The notes under the pieces: generated by a model
Told to the model about the DNA's origin: nothing
The model's database searches: none
Seen by the model: the letters and a program-made list of their open reading frames with translations, nothing else
Program-made: the position numbers and the translations under genes
From: Ruminococcaceae bacterium HV4-5-B5C
GTDB taxonomy: Bacteria > Bacillota > Clostridia > Oscillospirales > Acutalibacteraceae
Assembly (NCBI GenBank): GCA_900184925.1
Contig: FXYJ02000003.1
Location: 310,001 to 374,000, forward strand
DNA: 64,000 nt
Direction of reading: 5' to 3'
Shown here: positions 42,585 to 51,724 of the stretch, piece by piece
Layout of the letters: each line of letters opens with the position of its first letter
Position numbering within the stretch: position 1 is the stretch's first letter

Positions 42585-45035
42585 TTAAATGAACAGGCTT
42601 GCATCCGACTCTTCTGCACTCGCAAGGAACGAAGCGACTCCTCCGACCCGGATGTTGTCGATTAACTCCTCACGCCTGAGTCCCATAACGTCCATCGACA
42701 TGCTGCAGGCTGTGATTTCCACTCCGTTGCGGATGGCCTCCTGCATCAGATCCTCAAGGGAACTGATGTTTTTGTTTCGCATCACCGAGCGTATCATTCT
42801 GGAGCCGATTCCTCCCATGTTCATTTTGGAAAGTCTCAGCCTTTGCGAACCCCTCGGCATCATGCGCCCGAACATTTTCCCGATCCAGTCTTTTTTGGTG
42901 CCGACCCTGTCGCTCTTTCGAAGAATATTCAGCCCCCAGAAGGTGAAAAACATATGAACTTTTCGCCCCATAGCCGCAGCTCCGTTTGCAATGATGAACG
43001 CAGCGATTGCCTTGTCGAGGTCGCCGGAGAAGACGATGATGCTCTTATCGTTCGCGGAGGGCGGTCCGGAATCCGGCTTTTTGGGAAGTTCCTCGCCTTT
43101 TTGAATGGTAATGCTGAATTGTTTGCCGTCAAAATCCGAACTCAGCAGTTTGTTGCCTGTGCGTTTGCAGAATGCCTCAATGTCACCGGCAAAGGCCGGG
43201 TCGGTGGCGTGAATCGTAAAGGTGTCCCCTTCCCGCGCTCCCTCCATTGCCTTGTGAACCTCCAGAATAGGGCCGGGGCAGCTCAGACCGCAGGCGTCCA
43301 CCACGATCTCACGGGGCTTCTGCCCGACAGGACGCTGGGTCTCCGTTTCTACACTGCTGCTCTGCGGAGCGGGCGACGCTCCGCTTTTATCGTTTTCAAG
43401 TTCTTTCCACAGCCGGTAGCCGCCGCTCAGGTTCCTGACATTGGAAAAACCGTTCTGCATCAGAATGCGACTTGCCAGATAGCCCCGCAGGCCGATCTGG
43501 CAGAACACCGCGAGTTCTTTTTCCTTCGGAAGAGCGGTCATTGTTTCGCGCAGGCTGTCGAGCGGCATATTGACGGCGCCGGGGATGGAACCTCCCTCGA
43601 ATTCTTCTTTGGTCCGGACATCGAGCAGCACCGATTCCTCGGGGGCGAGCGCGGCGACGTCTTCCGGGTAAAACGGCCTGAATTTTTGATTCAGGATGTT
43701 TTCTGCCACGTAGCCCGCCATATTGACCGGGTCCTTTGCCGAAGAGAACGGAGGGGCGTAGCAGAGTTCCAGCTTTGTGAGGTCGTGAACCGTACCGCCG
43801 AGGCGGAGAACCGTCGCAATAACGTCAATCCGTTTATCGACCCCGTTGAATCCGACTGCCTGTGCACCGAGAATGCGCCCGCTTTCCGGGGAAAAGAGAA
43901 GTTTCAGGCTCATCGGCAGCCCTCCCGGGTAGTAGGAGGCATTGGACGGGGAGTAGGTAAAGGATTTCCGGTAGGGGATTTCTGCTTTCTGCAGCGCCGC
44001 TTCCGACATACCGGTCGCGGCAAGGGTCATGTCGAACACCTTGAGGACGGAGGAGCCGAGAGAGCCTTCGTAAACTTCGTGCCCGCCGCAGATGTTATCC
44101 GCCGCAATGCGTCCCTGTTTGTTGGCAGGGGAAGCCAGTGCGATCATGGCCGGAGCTCCGCTGACGAGGTTTGTCACTTCAACGGCGTCGCCAACCGCGT
44201 AGATATCCGGGTCGCTTGTTTTCATCGCCTCGTCCACGACGATGGAACCACGCCTGCCGGTTTGCAGACCCGCTTCCTTTGCCAGCTTCGATTCCGGTGC
44301 CACTCCTGCCGCCGAAACAACGAAATCGGCGGAGAGTACGGAACCGTCGGAAAGTTTGCACACCAGTCCTCCTGCTTTTTCTTCGATTGCCTCGACACCG
44401 GTATTCAGTTTCAGAACGACGCCTTTCGACCGCAGATGATTGTGAAGCTGTGCCGCCGTGTCGCCGTCGACCGGGGGAACAATATGGCCGGTCAGTTCGA
44501 CGATCGTAACCTGAATGCCGAGCTTTTGCAGGTTTTCTGCAATTTCAAGGCCAATGTAGCCGCCGCCGACCAGAACGGCGCTCTTCGGCGCATTTTTGTC
44601 GCAGAATTCCCTGATGGCGTAAGTGTCGGGAATGTTGCGCAGGGTGAAAACCTTCTTGCCGTCAAAGCCCGGCAGGTTCAGCTGAAGGGGTTCGGCACCG
44701 GGGGACAGCAGCAGCTTGTCGTAGCTTTCTTCGTAAACCGAGCCGTCGGAGGCTTTTTTAACCTTCACCGTTTTTGCTTTCCGGTCAATGGAAAGCACTT
44801 CGTTTCCGGTTCTGACGTCCACCTGAAACCGGGCGTGAAAACTCTCCGGTGTTTGGAGCGTCAGCTTCGACTTTTCGCGGATCACCCCGCCGATATAATA
44901 GGGGAGCCCGCAGTTGGCAAAGGAAATGTACTCTCCCCGCTCAAAAAGGATGATCTGTGCCTGTTCGTCATTTCTGCGAAGGCGGGCTGCAGCCGAAGCT
45001 CCGCCCGCCACTCCGCCGACAATTAATACCTTCAT
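42585..45035 (-). CDS. CoA-disulfide reductase-rhodanese-TusA-DsrE fusion
   Basis: This 816-residue protein joins four sulfur-handling modules. Residues 1-450 are a CoA-disulfide reductase-like FAD/NAD(P)H enzyme with active C42 (SFANCGLPYY). A rhodanese domain at 455-548 carries C512 (CQIGLRG). A TusA/SirA domain at 575-648 has the CPxP cysteine C586. A DsrE/DsrF-like domain at 663-816 has C777. Such proteins move sulfane sulfur between cysteine carriers, for polysulfide or persulfide reduction or for tRNA or cofactor thiolation. The rhodanese gene lies five bases upstream. The long plus-strand frame over it is a shadow. Confidence 0.93.
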   Translation of the reverse strand: MKVLIVGGVAGGASAAARLRRNDEQAQIILFERGEYISFANCGLPYYIGGVIREKSKLTLQTPESFHARFQVDVRTGNEVLSIDRKAKTVKVKKASDGSVYEESYDKLLLSPGAEPLQLNLPGFDGKKVFTLRNIPDTYAIREFCDKNAPKSAVLVGGGYIGLEIAENLQKLGIQVTIVELTGHIVPPVDGDTAAQLHNHLRSKGVVLKLNTGVEAIEEKAGGLVCKLSDGSVLSADFVVSAAGVAPESKLAKEAGLQTGRRGSIVVDEAMKTSDPDIYAVGDAVEVTNLVSGAPAMIALASPANKQGRIAADNICGGHEVYEGSLGSSVLKVFDMTLAATGMSEAALQKAEIPYRKSFTYSPSNASYYPGGLPMSLKLLFSPESGRILGAQAVGFNGVDKRIDVIATVLRLGGTVHDLTKLELCYAPPFSSAKDPVNMAGYVAENILNQKFRPFYPEDVAALAPEESVLLDVRTKEEFEGGSIPGAVNMPLDSLRETMTALPKEKELAVFCQIGLRGYLASRILMQNGFSNVRNLSGGYRLWKELENDKSGASPAPQSSSVETETQRPVGQKPREIVVDACGLSCPGPILEVHKAMEGAREGDTFTIHATDPAFAGDIEAFCKRTGNKLLSSDFDGKQFSITIQKGEELPKKPDSGPPSANDKSIIVFSGDLDKAIAAFIIANGAAAMGRKVHMFFTFWGLNILRKSDRVGTKKDWIGKMFGRMMPRGSQRLRLSKMNMGGIGSRMIRSVMRNKNISSLEDLMQEAIRNGVEITACSMSMDVMGLRREELIDNIRVGGVASFLASAEESDASLFI

Positions 45036-45040
45036 TGTTT

Positions 45041-45379
45041 TCAGCCCCTCTCCGTTTCGTAGTTCCAGCTTCGGATGCCTCCCATATTGCTGACGTTTGT
45101 GTACCCCATGTCGGCAAGTTCGCGGCAGGCCTGCGCCGCACGCATGCCGCTCAGGCAGTAGGTGACGATTTTCGCATCCTTTTTCGGTGCTGTCTTTGTG
45201 ATTCCGGCCTTTAACTCGTCCAGCGGCAATGATATACTGTGAGGGATATGAACTTCATGGTACTCCTCCGGTGTTCGCACATCCAGCAGGACGATTTTTT
45301 CACCCGAAGTCAGAAGTTCTTTTACCTCACGGGGAGTAATTTTGTGGGCTTTATTGTTCTGAAGTAAAAATTCAAACAT
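45041..45379 (-). CDS. Single-domain rhodanese
   Basis: The 112-residue protein is one rhodanese domain. The active loop is YCLSGMRA with Cys near residue 74, and LLDVRTPEEYHEVHIP is the conserved early motif. It would carry persulfide sulfur. It is the first gene of the leftward pair and is translated just ahead of the four-domain flavoprotein, to which it may pass or from which it may take sulfur. AAAAGGTG lies before the ATG. No clear promoter is seen upstream. Confidence 0.92.
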   Translation of the reverse strand: MFEFLLQNNKAHKITPREVKELLTSGEKIVLLDVRTPEEYHEVHIPHSISLPLDELKAGITKTAPKKDAKIVTYCLSGMRAAQACRELADMGYTNVSNMGGIRSWNYETERG

Positions 45380-45545
45380 CGTTTCACCTTTTTTCTCATT
45401 TCAGGGAATTTCCAGCTTTAGTATAACCGTTGCACGAGGCTGCTTCCGTAACATTATCACAAACAAAGCGTTGCTTTACCCAAAGGCACCACGGCAGAGA
45501 CCTCACGCGATCGGGTAAGAACTTTTTTGTTTAGGAGGCGCTTCC

Positions 45546-45591
45546 CTTACAGAGACTGTAAGTGGTGTTCCACTGCTCTGAGCGCTACAAT
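45546..45591 (+). promoter_or_regulatory. BceR-type box and promoter of the bce-like operon
   Basis: CTTACA-GAGAC-TGTAAG (45546-45562) is a perfect inverted repeat resembling the TnACA-N4-TGTAA boxes of BceR-like regulators, with a 5-base spacer. It lies about 24 bases before a -10 TACAAT (45586-45591) that lacks a good -35, as expected for an activated promoter. A second repeat AGTGG-TGTT-CCACT (45561-45574) overlaps its right half. Confidence 0.65.
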
Positions 45592-45620
45592 AAAGACATT
45601 CAATGAGCAGGAGGGTTATC

Positions 45621-46403
45621 ATGAACACAGAGGGACGGATCTTACAGGTTGAAGGTCTGACAAAAACCTATGGAAAGAACGGCACCACAACAGACGCTTT
45701 GCGCGGGATCAGCTTTGATGTCTTGGAAGGTGAATTTCTGGGCATCATGGGGGCCAGCGGCTCCGGAAAAACAACGCTGCTCAACTGCATCGCGACCATG
45801 ATCAAACCCAGTTCCGGCAAAGTAACGCTGCGCGGAAACGACATATCCGCCTTCAGCGGTTCCCAACTGGCAGACTACCGCGGGAAAGAGATCGGTTATC
45901 TGTTCCAGGAATTTGAACTGCTGGACAATCTGACGGCAGGGGAGAACATCACGCTTCCACTGGCGCTGCACGGTGTCACCGGCAAAGATGCGGAAAAGGA
46001 TCTTCGGCAGATTGCCGCCAGACTGGATATTACCGAAGTTTTGGATAAGTTCCCTTCCCAGATGTCCGGCGGACAAAAGCAGCGTGTTGCAGCGGCAAGA
46101 GCGCTGATCTCCAACCCCGGCATCGTTCTGGCCGATGAGCCGACAGGCGCTTTGGACAGTAAAAACTCCAAAACACTGATGGATAAACTCTCCGCCGTGA
46201 ACAGGGAGCAGCACAAGACCATTATGATGGTCACGCATGATGCCAATGTCGCCAGCTACTGCTCCCGCATCCTCTTCATACAGGACGGCCGCCTGTTCCA
46301 TGAGCTCAGAAGAAACACGGCAACCGAAACGCCTGCTTCCTTCTACGAACGGATTGTGACGGTAATGGCGCAGCTGGGAGGAGGGAGCGCAAATGTTCTT
46401 TAA
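45621..46403 (+). CDS. BceA-type peptide-antibiotic ABC ATPase
   Basis: The 260-residue ATPase has Walker A GASGSGKTT, signature MSGGQKQRVAAARAL, Walker B IVLADEPTGALD and a C-terminal region ending FYERIVTVMAQLGGG, typical of BceA relatives. With the BceB-like permease it removes or shields cell-wall-active peptides such as bacitracin. The ATG at 45621 has GGAGGG upstream; the frame opens at 45603. It overlaps the permease gene by 11 bases. Confidence 0.93.
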   Translation: MNTEGRILQVEGLTKTYGKNGTTTDALRGISFDVLEGEFLGIMGASGSGKTTLLNCIATMIKPSSGKVTLRGNDISAFSGSQLADYRGKEIGYLFQEFELLDNLTAGENITLPLALHGVTGKDAEKDLRQIAARLDITEVLDKFPSQMSGGQKQRVAAARALISNPGIVLADEPTGALDSKNSKTLMDKLSAVNREQHKTIMMVTHDANVASYCSRILFIQDGRLFHELRRNTATETPASFYERIVTVMAQLGGGSANVL

Positions 46404-48414
46404 ACAGGTCCGCCGAAATGCCGCCAGAAACCGTAAAGGCAACAGCCTGTTCTTTGGCTCCTTAGTGATTGCAATTGTCGCTTTTTATACGCTTCTTTCG
46501 CTGGGCGAGCAGGACGTGATGCGCTTTCTGGCTACGATAGAGAGCGACGCCGTCCGGAAACTCATGATGCTGGTCCCGTTCGTCTATGTGGTATCTTTAT
46601 TCTTCGTGTTTTTTCTGGTATACTTTGCCTGTAAATATCAGATTGAGAGCCGCTGCCGGGAATTCGGAATGTACCTCATGCTCGGCATGAAACGCAGCCG
46701 CCTGTTTCTTATGCTGCTGTCGGAAACACTGTGGAGCAGTCTTGTGTCCCTGCTGATCGGGCTGCCTGTTGCTTTGTTCCTCACGGAGGGAATCAGCCTT
46801 GTAACAGCAAAAGTTGTCGGTTTGGGCATTCTCGGCCACAGAATTTCATTCTCGGCCAATGCCGTGTTGTGGACTGTCTGCGGCTTTGTCATTGTGCAGC
46901 TCCTTTCCATGCTGATCCTCTGTATCCCGCTCGGGAAGGCGGAACCGGCAAGGCTTTTCAGTTCGGATTCTTCGGGAAAGCAGGCCCCCACACCGGCACG
47001 AAAAAGCACCGCTTTCTTTACCTTTGGGATTCTCTTGCTGCTGATCGCCTATTATTTCGGAGTTTTCGCTTTGAGCGGGGCGGATATTCCGGCCCTGACG
47101 GGTGACATGTTGCTCCTTTTGGCATCCGGTATTCTCGGAACCTTTTTTCTGTATCGCGGGCTTGGTGGCTTTATGGGAAAGCGGATCAGCCGGAAAAGCC
47201 GGAATGGCGCAGGACTTACGAATTTCACCGGACGTCAGGTTCAGGAAAATGTACTGTTTCAGTATAAATCACTGGCGGTATCGTCTTTGCTTCTGCTGAT
47301 TGCGCTGTCCTGCATTTCTTACGGAATCGCCGTGGGAATCGGCAGAACAACAGAATCGAGGAGTACCGACTTTTCAGTTATGGGAACGGACGCGCAGGTC
47401 TCCGCCGTTCTCAAAAATCCGGAAATCGACAGCATGGTGGAAACATCCTATCCCGTCTATCTCTCCATGACGAAAACCATGTTTGATACGGGCAGCATCA
47501 TCGGTACGTTAAAAACGATTCCAAAAGCGGATAACATAGTGCAGAACTTTCATCTTGAATATGTTCTGTCGGAGACATCCTATAACAGGATGATGTCTGC
47601 CATGGGGAAAAAGAAGCTTGACTTATCTGGAAAGAAAGTGGCGCTTTATTCGACAATGGGCAGTGGGCAGGAGAATTTTTATGATCTGCTTAACAAAGCG
47701 CTGAATCGCGGGATCAGCATAGGGATAAACGGCGACACCTACAGCCTTCTGCCGGAGCTCTGCCGTGACAACATTGTTGCCGACCGTTCCATTACTCTTT
47801 ACGCCGCACTGATCGTTCCGGATGAACTGTACCGGAAGCTGGCCATAGACACCGAGCCTTTCTGTTATAATATCCACCTGAAAAAGAGCCTGACGGATGA
47901 GTTGGGACTCATGCAGGCAATTCAGAAAATGGACGGTTGTCTTGTTAAAACGGGTCTTGAGTATGACAGTTATCTCGGCGGCATCGGAAGAAACCTGTTT
48001 TATACTGTGGCCGCAAGTTATCTGACCATCTATCTCGGGGTTTTGTTTCTGCTGATTTCCAATACTGTGGTCGGCCTGAAATATCTGATCCAGCAAAGGG
48101 AGAATAAACACAGATACATTACGCTTCTGATGCTCGGCGCAGGCACGGAAGACCTGTGCCGCTCCGCCGAAAAGCAGATTCGGATGTTCTTTGCGCTCGT
48201 ACTCAGCGTTTCCGTCTGCAACAGCATTGTAGCGATCTTTGCCATGTTTACAAATTTCACAAGACTGCCGACCGGCACTTCGACGGCCACGGTCCTTGTT
48301 CTTGCCGGAGTCGCACTGGCTGCTTTTATTGGGACGGAAATCATCTATATCTCCATAGTAAGGCGGACGGCCTGTCGGGAGATCAGAATGCTGAAAGTAA
48401 CAGACCGGGGGTGA
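46393..48414 (+). CDS. BceB-type peptide-antibiotic ABC permease
   Basis: The 673-residue permease has the ten-helix layout of the BceB family. Early helices (SLVIAIVAFYTLLSLG, LFFVFFLVYFACKYQIESRCREFGMYLMLGM) lead into two FtsX-like domains. A large extracellular domain of about 200 residues follows the seventh helix (residues about 315-520). That domain senses the peptide and signals to the BceS-like kinase. It matches the ATPase and two-component genes on either side. Confidence 0.93.
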   Translation: MFFKQVRRNAARNRKGNSLFFGSLVIAIVAFYTLLSLGEQDVMRFLATIESDAVRKLMMLVPFVYVVSLFFVFFLVYFACKYQIESRCREFGMYLMLGMKRSRLFLMLLSETLWSSLVSLLIGLPVALFLTEGISLVTAKVVGLGILGHRISFSANAVLWTVCGFVIVQLLSMLILCIPLGKAEPARLFSSDSSGKQAPTPARKSTAFFTFGILLLLIAYYFGVFALSGADIPALTGDMLLLLASGILGTFFLYRGLGGFMGKRISRKSRNGAGLTNFTGRQVQENVLFQYKSLAVSSLLLLIALSCISYGIAVGIGRTTESRSTDFSVMGTDAQVSAVLKNPEIDSMVETSYPVYLSMTKTMFDTGSIIGTLKTIPKADNIVQNFHLEYVLSETSYNRMMSAMGKKKLDLSGKKVALYSTMGSGQENFYDLLNKALNRGISIGINGDTYSLLPELCRDNIVADRSITLYAALIVPDELYRKLAIDTEPFCYNIHLKKSLTDELGLMQAIQKMDGCLVKTGLEYDSYLGGIGRNLFYTVAASYLTIYLGVLFLLISNTVVGLKYLIQQRENKHRYITLLMLGAGTEDLCRSAEKQIRMFFALVLSVSVCNSIVAIFAMFTNFTRLPTGTSTATVLVLAGVALAAFIGTEIIYISIVRRTACREIRMLKVTDRG

Positions 48415-48420
48415 TGCCGC

Positions 48421-49095
48421 TTGATAAAAATCGTCATCGTGGAAGACGACGAATATCTGCGGGAAGAAATTATCATGACTTTTAAAAAGAAGGGATACTC
48501 GGTTTCGGGTATCTCTTCCTTTGCTGCTCCGGAGCAGGATATTCTCAAGCTTCAGCCAGACCTTGTTGTGCTGGATTTAAACCTCCCAGGCAAATCCGGC
48601 TTTGAACTCTGTAGGTGGCTGAAAGCAAGAACGTCTTTTCCAATTCTGATCCTGACGGCCCGTGACACGCTGAACGATGAACTTACGGCGCTCGGGCTCG
48701 GCGCGGACGACTTTCTCGTGAAGCCGTGCCATCCGGACCGCCTGCTTGCCCGCGCAGGAAGGCTGTTACAGACTTACGGCAAGGTGAAAAGCGTTATTCA
48801 GTGCGGCAAATTGTCGCTGGATACCGATACCTATAAACTTATTGTGAAAGACAGTTATCGGATCCTGCCGGAAACGGAAGGCAAAATACTGCGTCTTCTG
48901 ATGGAAAAGCATCCTCGGCTCGTTTCCCGTGCCGAGCTGTTCTCCGCTGTTTGGGGCACGGATGAATTCGTTGACGAAAATATTCTGCAGGTCAATATGA
49001 CCCGGCTCCGAAAAAGCCTTGGTGAAATGGGGATTGGAAATATCGTTTTGACAATCCGTGGGCAGGGCTATCGGCTGGAGGTATCGGACTTATGA
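48421..49095 (+). CDS. BceR-type response regulator
   Basis: The 224-residue OmpR-family regulator has acidic D9/D10, phospho-acceptor D52 (VVLDLNLPG) and KPCHPDRL. A winged helix (LPETEGKILRLLMEKHP...IRGQGYRL) follows. It uses a TTG start after GGGGGTGA. It should bind the CTTACA repeat upstream of the ATPase gene. It overlaps the kinase start by four bases. Confidence 0.93.
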   Translation: MIKIVIVEDDEYLREEIIMTFKKKGYSVSGISSFAAPEQDILKLQPDLVVLDLNLPGKSGFELCRWLKARTSFPILILTARDTLNDELTALGLGADDFLVKPCHPDRLLARAGRLLQTYGKVKSVIQCGKLSLDTDTYKLIVKDSYRILPETEGKILRLLMEKHPRLVSRAELFSAVWGTDEFVDENILQVNMTRLRKSLGEMGIGNIVLTIRGQGYRLEVSDL

Positions 49096-50099
49096 GCTTT
49101 CTAAAAAGTGCCGGGCACTGGCTCGTTCTGCTGCTGCTTACAGATCTGACCTTCATTTTGCTGGCATGGCTGCTCCGCCCGGACGCGATGAAAAGCATAT
49201 GCCTGTTTATATTGCTTTTTACGGTCCTGATCACCGGTACCGGCTGCTTTCTGCAGTTTCGGAAACAAAGAAGAGTAAACGATGCGGTGAGCCGTTTTCT
49301 TGATGATCCGGGGGAGAATACAAAACAGGCTCTTGCAGCTGCCTGTGGCGGTTCATGGGCGCGGGTCATTGAAGCGGCATATGGAAAACTTCAGAAACAA
49401 AATGCCGAAATCAATGAGAAACAGCTCAGTTTACAAAATTATCAGGAGTATATAGAAGCATGGACGCACGAAATTAAAACGCCGATGTCTCTCATGACCA
49501 TGGTGCTGGAAAACCATAAGGATGAGATGAGCCCTTATGTTTCCGGCAGAATGGAGCATGTAAGGCGGCAGATCAGTGAAGATGTTGATAATATCCTTTA
49601 CTACGCCCGGCTGCAGACGGATCATGCCGACTACAACTTCACGCGCTTCAGGCTTGACGAATGTGCCGGGGAAGCGATCCGTGAATTCGTGTCTCTCGCA
49701 GAAGAAAAACACATCAGCTTTGTGACCGATTTAGACCGAGTGACGGTCGTTTCAGACAGAAAAACACTTGCCTTTATGATTTCTCAGCTGCTCAGCAATG
49801 CCGTTAAGTACGCGGCAGCGGGAAACGGAAAAGTATTTGTTTCCATCCGGCAAGACAGTCGCGATCATAAAATTCATCTTTGTGTGAGAGACAATGGGAA
49901 AGGAGTACCTCCGGAAGACGCGCCGTTTCTTTTTGATAAAGGGTTTACCGGAAACCATCCGGACCGTCAGAAAGCAACGGGAATGGGGCTTTATCTGGTG
50001 AAAAAATACGCCGAGGCTCTTTCTGCCGAGGTAAAGCTGGAACCTTCTGCCGAAAGCAGCGGGTTTGGCATTGAACTGGTTTTTCCCTGCGTGCTGTAA
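49092..50099 (+). CDS. BceS-type intramembrane-sensing histidine kinase
   Basis: The 335-residue kinase has two membrane helices (residues about 9-28 and 35-55) separated by only a few residues, so it has no extracellular sensor domain. This is the hallmark of BceS-like kinases that read the state of the BceB transporter. The phospho-acceptor is EAWTHEIKTPMS. The ATPase has QLLSNAVKYAA, DNGKGVP and GMGLYLVKKYAE. It completes the ABC-TCS resistance unit. Confidence 0.93.
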   Translation: MSFLKSAGHWLVLLLLTDLTFILLAWLLRPDAMKSICLFILLFTVLITGTGCFLQFRKQRRVNDAVSRFLDDPGENTKQALAAACGGSWARVIEAAYGKLQKQNAEINEKQLSLQNYQEYIEAWTHEIKTPMSLMTMVLENHKDEMSPYVSGRMEHVRRQISEDVDNILYYARLQTDHADYNFTRFRLDECAGEAIREFVSLAEEKHISFVTDLDRVTVVSDRKTLAFMISQLLSNAVKYAAAGNGKVFVSIRQDSRDHKIHLCVRDNGKGVPPEDAPFLFDKGFTGNHPDRQKATGMGLYLVKKYAEALSAEVKLEPSAESSGFGIELVFPCVL

Positions 50100-50136
50100 A
50101 GGACCGACCGGTCTTAAAGAGTGATTGGCCGCTTTG

Positions 50137-50165
50137 TTGAACTTTCCATTCGGGTATGATATTCT
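50137..50165 (+). promoter_or_regulatory. Promoter of the MFS transporter
   Basis: TTGAAC (50137-50142), 17-base spacer and TATTCT (50160-50165). Both boxes are 4/6 matches. It lies about 75 bases before the MFS start. Confidence 0.5.
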
Positions 50166-50242
50166 TTGAGTGAGCATTTCCAAAGAGTTTGCTGCAGGAT
50201 GAACCCTTCCATTCTTTTTATGACATAGCTTCTGGAGGATTT

Positions 50243-51436
50243 ATGTATTCGCTTCTGCTTGTGATTATTTACATCGCATTCATCAGCCTCGGCCTTCCTG
50301 ATTCGCTTCTTGGCTCTTCATGGCCGGTTATGTATCAGCAGTTTGGCGTGCCGCTGTCGTGTGTCGGAATTGTCTCAATGATTGTTTCCGGAGGCACAAT
50401 TATATCCAGCCTTTTGTCGGATCGACTGACAAAAAAACTTGGCGCAGGACTTGTAACCGCACTCAGTGTCATGATGACGGCGGTCGCACTGTTCGGCTTC
50501 TCAATTTCCACTTCCCTGATTCACCTCTGCCTGTGGGCGGTTCCATATGGGCTTGGTGCAGGTGCGGTTGATGCGGCGCTGAACAATTATGTTGCGCTGC
50601 ACTACGCTTCCCGGCATATGAGCTGGCTGCATTGTTTTTGGGGCGTCGGCGCGGCGGTAAGCCCGTTTATCATGAGCTACTGTCTGGTCAGCGGGTGGGG
50701 CTGGAGCAGCGGCTATCGCTCGGTGGCCGGGATTCAGGTGATATTGACCGTAATCCTTTTCATCAGTCTTCCTCTTTGGAAAAGAAGACCTGTGTCTGAT
50801 AACAGAGGGGAAACACCTGCGGCAGCTCTGGGCCTGATGCAGGTATTAAAAATCAGGGGAGTCAAATTTGTACTTTTCGCTTTTTTCGGCTACTGTGCAC
50901 TTGAAACAACGACGGGACTGTGGGCAAGCAGCTATCTTGTAACATACCGGGGAATTGATGCGGATACTGCGGCAAGATTTGCATCGCTGTTTTACCTCGG
51001 CATAACCTTCGGACGGTTTCTCTGCGGCTTTTTAGCGGACAAGGCAGGCGATAAACGGCTGATCCGAGTTGGAATTATAACCATTCTGGCCGGCATCGTC
51101 ATGGTTTGGCTTCCTGTTCAATTGAATCTCCTGACTCTGCTCGGGCTGATCGTGATCGGTCTCGGCTGTGCTCCGGTGTATCCCTCACTGATTCACTCTA
51201 CTCCTGCAAACTTCGGGAAAGAAAACTCTCAGGCAATCATCGGAATTCAGATGGCGAGCGCTTATCTGGGCAGTACTTTTATGCCTCCGCTTTTCGGCCT
51301 GATTGCGAATCATATCAGTATTGGAGCATACCCGTTCTACTTGATCTGTTTCGCCGTTCTGATGTTCCTGATGTTTGAACAGTTGACCAGAGTAATGGCT
51401 CAAAAGAAGGAATCATGTGGGCGGACTGAAAATTAA
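50243..51436 (+). CDS. Major facilitator superfamily transporter
   Basis: The 397-residue protein has twelve hydrophobic segments. The MFS loop motif SLLSDRLTKKLGAGLV lies after helix two, and GFLADKAGDKRLIRVG lies in the second half. The early LGLPDSLLGSSWP and AALNNYVALHY resemble the FucP/YfkF-like subgroup of sugar or drug transporters, but the substrate is not clear. The ATG at 50243 has TGGAGGA upstream; the open frame from 50189 is not needed. It has its own weak promoter and a shared terminator after the stop. Confidence 0.9.
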   Translation: MYSLLLVIIYIAFISLGLPDSLLGSSWPVMYQQFGVPLSCVGIVSMIVSGGTIISSLLSDRLTKKLGAGLVTALSVMMTAVALFGFSISTSLIHLCLWAVPYGLGAGAVDAALNNYVALHYASRHMSWLHCFWGVGAAVSPFIMSYCLVSGWGWSSGYRSVAGIQVILTVILFISLPLWKRRPVSDNRGETPAAALGLMQVLKIRGVKFVLFAFFGYCALETTTGLWASSYLVTYRGIDADTAARFASLFYLGITFGRFLCGFLADKAGDKRLIRVGIITILAGIVMVWLPVQLNLLTLLGLIVIGLGCAPVYPSLIHSTPANFGKENSQAIIGIQMASAYLGSTFMPPLFGLIANHISIGAYPFYLICFAVLMFLMFEQLTRVMAQKKESCGRTEN

Positions 51437-51538
51437 ACTTCACATCTTTTCGAGGATCGGGAAAAATTTCTCGCTGTGACGGCCACCGGCACGTCATTCA
51501 TGACTGCTCCGCTTCGAATCCCCACTTGTTTACAAAAG

Positions 51539-51576
51539 AAAAAGCTCTTCACCGGCAAAACCGGTAAAGAGCTTTT
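51539..51576. terminator. Bidirectional terminator between the MFS gene and tRNA-Arg
   Basis: AAAAAGCTCTTCACCGG pairs with CCGGTAAAGAGCTTTTT around CAAAA. T-runs occur on both strands, so it can end both the rightward MFS transcript and the leftward tRNA. Confidence 0.9.
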
Positions 51577-51653
51577 TGGTGCGCCCGGAGGGATTCGAAC
51601 CCGCGACCTTTTGATTCGTAGTCAAACACTCTATCCAACTGAGCTACGAGCGC
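51577..51653 (-). tRNA. tRNA-Arg (anticodon ACG)
   Basis: A 77-base cloverleaf on the minus strand. The acceptor GCGCTCG/CGGGCGC has one G-U pair, the D-arm is GCTC...GAGT, and the anticodon stem TTTGA/TCAAA encloses CTACGAA. The T-arm has TTCGAAT, and the CCA end is encoded. The T-stem has one C-U mismatch. The anticodon ACG, read as ICG after deamination, decodes CGU, CGC and CGA. Confidence 0.96.
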
Positions 51654-51687
51654 ATTTCCGCCTGTCCTTTAACGGGACAGCTTTATC

Positions 51688-51716
51688 ATTATATTTTGTT
51701 TTGGCGCGAAAGTCAA
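51688..51716 (-). promoter_or_regulatory. Strong promoter of tRNA-Arg
   Basis: On the minus strand TTGACT (51716-51711), 17-base spacer and perfect TATAAT (51693-51688). It lies directly after the diguanylate cyclase stop, 35 bases before the tRNA. Confidence 0.88.
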
Positions 51717-51724
51717 GCCTTTTT

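Noticed and set aside
42843..45026. A 727-codon plus-strand open frame opposite the sulfur flavoprotein gene
   Set aside because: It is a shadow of a GC-rich gene. The minus-strand protein has clear domains; this frame has no ribosome site and its translation shows no recognisable domain.
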